Shown piece after piece: positions 59,451 to 64,000 of a DNA stretch of 64,000 nt (the stretch's first letter is position 1; each line of letters begins with the position of its first letter). The DNA is from Isochrysis galbana. Its lineage: Eukaryota > Haptophyta > Isochrysidales > Isochrysidaceae. The translations under genes and the position numbers were made by a program. The stretch covers positions 659,382 to 723,381 of the forward strand of contig CM030935.1 in assembly GCA_018136815.1 (NCBI GenBank), written 5' to 3'. The notes under the pieces were generated by a model that worked only from the letters and a program-made list of their open reading frames with translations, was not told the DNA's origin and made no database searches.

Positions 59451-61205
59451 ATGATCCACTCCGCCGCAGGCTGCCCGAGCCGCTGCACGACGGCGCTCGC
59501 GCTGCTCATGTGCATCACCGTACGGGCCGCGCTGTTGCCGCACGCAGGCCACCCTGCCGCCGCTACTGCCCCCAGCAGAGCCCCTGCCACGCTGCGCTTC
59601 CCGGCGCCAGTGGCGCAATTCGGATTCAAGATCCAAAAGAGTGAGAGGCTGCTTATCCGCGAGGCCTGGGAGCGCGCTGACGCCTACCGGCCTGGGAAGC
59701 CCAACTGGTTCACAACTCAAAAGAAGGATCTTGTCGAGCTGCACAACCAGCTGCAGCCAGAGATTGAAGCATTGCCATCGTTGCCTCCGCCAACGAATGC
59801 AACGTCGCTGCTTGGCTCGCTGCTGCGAGTGCTGACCACGGGTGACCTAGCCTTGACGCTTTGCTCTAAAGAGGCGCCTGTGCTTACCGAGCTGCGTGAC
59901 TGGCTTGTCGCAGAACTCCCGATGCCCGAGGCAGTGCTCGGGCTGCCAGAGGAGCAGGGGCGTGTACTAGCAGCGCTTGCGGCTGCGCTTGATGCCCGCA
60001 AGATGCTGGACCTCGGCACCTTCACCGGATACTCGTCTATTGCTATGGCCCTTGCGACGGCGGATGATGCCAAAGTCGTTTGTTGCGAGCCCGATGCCCG
60101 CTCTGCGAGCTCCGCACGGGACTGGTGGATGAAGGCAGGCGTGGCGTCGAAGATGGAAATGAACGAGTGTAAAGCCGAGGATCTCCTTGACAAGCTCTTG
60201 GCTGAAAGTGATGGTGAACCTAGCTTCGACATGGTCTTCGTCGACGTCGGCGATCGTACGGCGTACGAGTCGATCCATGAGCAGCTCATGAAGCTTGTAC
60301 GCGTAGGTGGTGTCGTCGTCTACTACGACACGCTCTGGTGTGCAGACAACATACTTCAGCATGAGCCATATCCTTCCATGCGGCGCTTCAATGAGATGCT
60401 TGCGCGCGACCCGCGCGTGCTCGCCTCTCTCGTCCCACTTTCGTATGGCATCACCATTTGTGTAAAGACTCTCCAGGTCGACGGCCCCAAGCTGAAAGCC
60501 TCACTCACGGCCAAGGAGGAGGGTGACTCGGGGCCGTTCCTAGAGTTGCTTCGCGCACGTCGTGATGAGCTCGAGGCTCAGCTCTCAGCTCTCGATATTG
60601 GTGCGTTTGAGACGCTGACCGAGAACGCTGAGGCTGCTCCCACCTCCGAGCCTGCTCCCGTTCCTCGCGCCGCTCCATCCGCCGAGAAGCCAGCTGGCTT
60701 AACTGTGGCGCCCTCCATCCCGGAACAGTCTCATGATGCTCCTGACTCTGCTGCTGAGGAGGCAGCTTTGTCCCCCGCAGTGGTTGAGCCACAGGTTGCT
60801 GTGACAGCACCTGGTACGCATACGGAATCTGTTGCGGCGGATTCGCCCTCGGCGCAGGTTGCGCCCGCCGCAGAGCCAGTCGCAGCACGACTTGAGACAC
60901 CGGCGCCTGGGCCGGTGGCGGCGGCTCCGGCCTCTGCCGCGGCCCCAACCCCGGCCTCAACCCAACCCCCTACCTCGGCGTCGGCTCCCGCTTCTGAGAC
61001 ACAAATAGTCTCGGCAAACGCATCTCCGTCTGCACCTGAGCCCTCGCCGCCCTCGCCGCCTTCGCCGTCTTCGCAGTCCTCGGGCTCATCGGGCTCATCG
61101 GCGTCAACGTGGACTCCTTTCGGGTCTGGTTTCGGCTCCTCTTCAAAATCTGAGACGGATGCGGCTGACTCAACCTCAACTCCAGACAAGAAATGGTACT
61201 TTTAG
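59451..61205 (+). CDS. SAM-dependent O-methyltransferase (CCoAOMT-like) with long Pro/Ala tail
   Basis: A 584-aa intronless protein. Residues 1-50 (MIHSAAGCPSRCTTALALLM followed by CITVRAALLPHAG) form a signal or plastid-targeting leader. The methyltransferase domain spans ~135-335 and fits the Methyltransf_3 family: LGLPEEQGRVLAALAAAL, motif I LDLGTFTGYSSIAMALA (186-202) for SAM binding, the acidic CCEPD (211-215), the motif FDMVFVDVGDR (259-269; usually FIDADK), and VRVGGVVVYYDTLW. In the family these residues bind the divalent metal and catechol or hydroxyl substrate; here Gly replaces the usual Ala/Asp in DADK, so the metal site may be altered. The C-terminal ~230 residues are Ala/Pro/Ser-rich and disordered, an unusual extension. 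Small-molecule O-methylation is likely; the substrate is unknown. Confidence 0.85.
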   Translation: MIHSAAGCPSRCTTALALLMCITVRAALLPHAGHPAAATAPSRAPATLRFPAPVAQFGFKIQKSERLLIREAWERADAYRPGKPNWFTTQKKDLVELHNQLQPEIEALPSLPPPTNATSLLGSLLRVLTTGDLALTLCSKEAPVLTELRDWLVAELPMPEAVLGLPEEQGRVLAALAAALDARKMLDLGTFTGYSSIAMALATADDAKVVCCEPDARSASSARDWWMKAGVASKMEMNECKAEDLLDKLLAESDGEPSFDMVFVDVGDRTAYESIHEQLMKLVRVGGVVVYYDTLWCADNILQHEPYPSMRRFNEMLARDPRVLASLVPLSYGITICVKTLQVDGPKLKASLTAKEEGDSGPFLELLRARRDELEAQLSALDIGAFETLTENAEAAPTSEPAPVPRAAPSAEKPAGLTVAPSIPEQSHDAPDSAAEEAALSPAVVEPQVAVTAPGTHTESVAADSPSAQVAPAAEPVAARLETPAPGPVAAAPASAAAPTPASTQPPTSASAPASETQIVSANASPSAPEPSPPSPPSPSSQSSGSSGSSASTWTPFGSGFGSSSKSETDAADSTSTPDKKWYF

Positions 61206-61890
61206 GGCCGCCAAAACATTCTTGGCGATTTTTCATCCTGGGCTGGGGTTGAAAGGGGGCATGCATCTATAGCCGTGGCTGTAAAATCTAACTTCGCCGA
61301 CAACATGCGACGCCTTGATTCCTCGATGTGAGGACCTTGGTGGATCATATTTGCGAGACGGACTTCTAGAATGCCACATCCGTCTCCCGGGACCCCAAAT
61401 CCGCTTTAGGCGTGAAACATGCTATCATCGCACCTGCAGGTCCCGTCGGCTGTGTGATGCCTTGGGGTCAGTTGCGCAGTTTGTCGAGATGGCCATGTTG
61501 ATTGGGTGATCTGCAGCTACGTAGCGCAGCTGGGATGTAGCGCATCCAATGTCCGATATATGTGTTGTTGTCCCGCTCACAATGTGTAGCGGATGTGCAA
61601 ATGTCACTTTTGGCACACGTTATCACGTTCGCACCTGGGCGTGGTGTGCCAGTGCTGCATGCGTTTGGCGCTGCGCGTGCGAGAGCTACTAGTTCTTTGT
61701 TTGAACAACGGCGGAACTTACGGCACGACGACATGCCGACAGCTCACGACGACGACAATCCTGCACGCAGCCCGCAAATGCGTGCACACACAAGCGGCCT
61801 GCAATCGGCAATGAATATTTACTCCAACGGTAACAGCGTTGCCCAAGTTGGGGAAGTGGGGATGGGTGGGAAAAGGATTCGTATTCGTGT
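61206..61890. other. Intergenic, no gene seen
   Basis: No supported frame or repeat recognised. Confidence 0.5.
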
Positions 61891-61894
61891 TCTT

Positions 61895-62100
61895 ACCAAC
61901 TATCGTTATAAACGATAGGGTCATATCTACTATCGTTAAACGATAGGGTCATGGAGCGCGCGCCGCTCCCCTCCCCTCCTGCCGTCACCCCCGCCGCGCC
62001 GAACGATCAGGCCATGCTTGACGCCGCACACCTGAAGCGCCCGCGAGAGGGCGCCCCTCTGACCCAGGTGCGCACGAGGACTCACTCACACTCACTCTCA
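61895..62100 (+). mobile_element. Family A-type 5' end with tandem hairpins and short ORF1 start
   Basis: Two tandem hairpins (CTATCGTTATAAACGATAG and CTATCGTTAAACGATAG), each followed by GGGTCAT, then ATG at 61951: MERAPLPSPPAVTPAAPNDQ followed by AMLDAAHLKRPREGAPL, ending after ~55 codons. The MERA...KRPR pattern matches the ORF1 N-terminus of A1. The rest of the element is missing. Confidence 0.65.
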
Positions 62101-62106
62101 AACATA

Positions 62107-62672
62107 GGGGATAATAAATAAAATAATTAATGTTATATCCTAGCCAACCCCACTAGCTAATTGGACACAACTTTTCCGTCCCGGAATCCCGCCATGCCTG
62201 ACGAGCCAGGTGTCCGAGAGCTACCGGGGGGAGGGGGCACCGCCCCCTCCCCCCGATATTCGTCCTCCCCCCAGTGCACGCACCGACCCCGCGCACCCCA
62301 GCACGTCCTCTCCTCGAGTCCACGCTGGGGGAAAACCCCTCTCGGGTAAAAACAACGCAGGGGGGGGGGGGGGCACTCATGAATAGGAGCCCAGAAACGC
62401 TAATCTCTCCTCGCAAGAGCGAGTGGCCGCGGCGAGCCGCGGCCCTTCCCTCCGGGTTCTGGTTCTGGCGCCCCCGTCTTCTCTTACCCAAACGGGGCGA
62501 GAAGACACGTAAACGCCGGAGGGGAGAGCTGCCACTCCCCCCTCCCCTCCCTCTTCCCTTTTCCTCCTCTCTTCCCTGCGGCGGGGGCCCATGGCGCGCG
62601 CCCGCGGCCCCTCTTCAGGTCCCCAGGAGGCCTGCAGGGGGCCTGGGAGCACAGCTCAGGGGGCAGGTGAGG
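62107..62672 (-). mobile_element. Family C retroelement, 5'-truncated copy C2
   Basis: A reverse copy of 33575-34115 with high similarity, including the GTCTTCTC...GAGAAGAC hairpin and GGACGGAAAAGTTGTGTCC. The 3' end reads AACATTAATTATTTTATTTA. A clear target duplication was not found. It abuts element M1. Confidence 0.8.
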
Positions 62673-62675
62673 CTA

Positions 62676-62996
62676 GGTGTCGTTCCGTCAATAGTGGGAC
62701 ATCAGTCGAATTGAGCGATCAAATGTCCACAGTTGTATTGTAGTTGTTTAACATTAGATCTTGTTAAAATTATAAGAGAGAGAGGCCGTCAAAGCTTCTT
62801 CGCTAATCACATCGGTGCATACCGTGCATGGGCACGGCGCGATGTGCATCGGTCCCCCCGCGGATACGCCGTGCGCGCGCATGTCAACCCGTTCCGTGTG
62901 TGTAGCCCCTGCGGCCCACAACTACGTAAACTGGCCATATACAACTGATCTGATCGCTCAATTCTACTGATGTCCCACTATTAACGGAACGACACC
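62676..62996. mobile_element. Inverted-repeat element M1 (MITE-like)
   Basis: 321 bp with ~47-60 bp terminal inverted repeats: left GGTGTCGTTCCGTCAATAGT and onward, right ...ACTATTAACGGAACGACACC. The interior carries one GGCACGGCGCGATGTGCATC / ACGTAA unit, which is tandemly amplified in M2 (45330-45912). No transposase; an evident short target duplication was not found. Confidence 0.75.
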
Positions 62997-63033
62997 TCAC
63001 GAAATAAATTCGTTACACGTCTTTAGAGGCGAC

Positions 63034-63312
63034 ATGCCGATCTACCGTATCAGGAGCAAAAATGTATACGATGTTATTGGGCTTAAAAAGGCGATACAAA
63101 TATTTCTTCTTGTGTCTTTGGTTATCATCTTCTTATCATTCGCCTTGACCGTGGCATTCTCGCAGCATTCAGACTTGGACTTCGCCATAAAGACTGGAAT
63201 CGGGCTGTCAGTGGGCGTCGCACTGACCTTTCTTGTCTTCTTTACGTTGTGGAAAACGAAACAATGGCGTTTTAGCCTGCCGAAGGGTAAGGTCCTCAGC
63301 TCAAAAGGGTAG
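63034..63312 (+). CDS. Small two-helix membrane protein
   Basis: 92 aa, starting MPIYRIRSKNVYDVIGLKKA. Two hydrophobic segments, ~23-43 (FLLVSLVIIFLSFALTVAF) and ~54-71 (IGLSVGVALTFLVFFTLW), with basic flanks (KKA; KTKQWRF), suggest a hairpin membrane protein with both ends cytosolic. Base composition is less GC-rich than in neighbouring genes. No family recognised. It begins 38 bp after element M1. Confidence 0.5.
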   Translation: MPIYRIRSKNVYDVIGLKKAIQIFLLVSLVIIFLSFALTVAFSQHSDLDFAIKTGIGLSVGVALTFLVFFTLWKTKQWRFSLPKGKVLSSKG

Positions 63313-64000
63313 AATGAAGAAGATGAAAACTCAGCACGCGTAGCTGGGTAGTTATGTGCGAAAACGCTAAGCGGACACAAAACACCAGTTCACACTACAG
63401 ACGTCCCTTCCTCCAGACACCTGAGCACAGACACTGTGGTCTATTTCCGTGACACAATCCTTGGTACCCAGCGAGCAGCATTTGCATGCACGCTAGTTCA
63501 TCACGGTCGGTATCAAGCTGTTTTTGAAGAAAAGTAGACATCACGTGACATGGTCCTTCGTGCTCGGCTGCTTTGTGGCTCCTTTGTCCGCATACAGTGG
63601 AGTACCTCGGCGTGGCCGCGGAGCATGCTGCAAAGTCTCTCTGACTGTGACTTGGTCTGAAATATTCGCGGGGAAGGGGGCAGGAGGAAGGGGCTCCTCT
63701 GCTACACGTCTGTGCGCAAGCATCTGCGGAGACACCTGGTCCAGAAGAAACCTCCCTCCACTTGAGGTGTGGCATCGAGCGCATGGGCCGATTGAAGCAT
63801 TTTGCGCTCAATCAGCGTGGCCCATGACCGATGTCGAGGAGGTCGGGTTGGATAACCCCCAAACCTCGTCTGTCCGAAGCTCCCTTTTGCGTCAACACTC
63901 ATACATCCTCATCGATTTTGTGAGCCTGCCTTCCCAAGTGGTACCCTCTGAAATCTGAGTGGATGCCTGCCCCATGCCAAAACAGTTTCGTTACACGTCA
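63313..64000. other. Right edge, possible partial gene not resolved
   Basis: Overlapping frames at 63395-63811 (minus, ATG start, Cys-rich end) and 63524-63958 (plus, no ATG) cannot be separated by inspection. Either could be an exon. Confidence 0.3.

Overview
The window looks like nuclear DNA of a unicellular alga, most likely a haptophyte (Emiliania/Chrysochromulina/Prymnesium type). The reasons are GC-rich genes with few introns, GT-AG introns of about 60-220 nt, no operons, abundant poly-G and CT/GA microsatellites, and protein modules I associate with haptophytes: an SHTW...WVDIFAVRQWPGN domain, a WYIADK...GDLYRV domain, a CDDGG...GTDCKDCG cysteine knot and a C-K-C-x2-C-x2-C tail. This assignment rests on recalled family patterns, not a database search.

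Genes from left to right. A TspO/MBR-like membrane protein (-) and an ankyrin protein (+) form a divergent pair (2.1-5.1 kb). An eight-exon, probably myristoylated SHTW/ankyrin multidomain gene follows (6.6-10.3 kb), then a patatin-like lipase (-, 12.5-13.8 kb), a membrane-anchored sulfotransferase-like protein (+, 19.1-20.9 kb), an unrecognised 633-aa protein (-, 23.9-25.8 kb) and a 2OG-Fe(II) dioxygenase (-, 27.1-28.0 kb). Next come a cysteine-knot membrane protein (-) with an M23-type peptidase (+) (30.2-32.8 kb), a secreted or lumenal unknown protein (-) with a Josephin-like gene (+) (34.7-37.2 kb), and an unknown protein (-) with a two-exon VHL-beta-like protein (+) (41.1-44.4 kb). After those are a CKC-tail membrane protein (-) with a RING-H2 protein (+) (46.8-50.6 kb), an unknown protein (-, 56.0-56.9 kb), a plastid- or ER-targeted O-methyltransferase (+, 59.5-61.2 kb) and a small two-helix membrane protein (+, 63.0-63.3 kb). 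Many genes are divergent pairs separated by purine/pyrimidine tracts. They do not form an obvious common pathway.

Between the genes lies a dense, nested layer of mobile DNA. One superfamily of target-primed retroelements dominates. Family A is LINE-like, with a CCCH-finger ORF1 and a zf-RVT-type ORF2 tail. Families B and C are short and non-autonomous. Several copies still have perfect 12-17 bp target-site duplications. Copies of all three families start with the same kind of 5' hairpin (TTAT-type loop) a few bases before an ATG, and the paired bases covary between copies. A and B share a 3' end of the type AATATTAAAAGG plus a T run. A 1271-bp hAT transposon (8-bp duplication, 23-bp inverted ends, ~10-bp phased subterminal repeats) is nested in one A copy. 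There are also a decayed copia element with an LTR-like repeat, a ~320-bp inverted-repeat element whose relative has tandemly amplified inside, and tiny TAGGGC...TTTTGACC hairpin elements.

The most striking single locus is the Josephin gene. A 77-bp exonic tandem duplication places a GTGAGA donor and a CATAG acceptor exactly one repeat unit apart, so it either breaks the gene or creates a new 77-nt intron that restores the frame.
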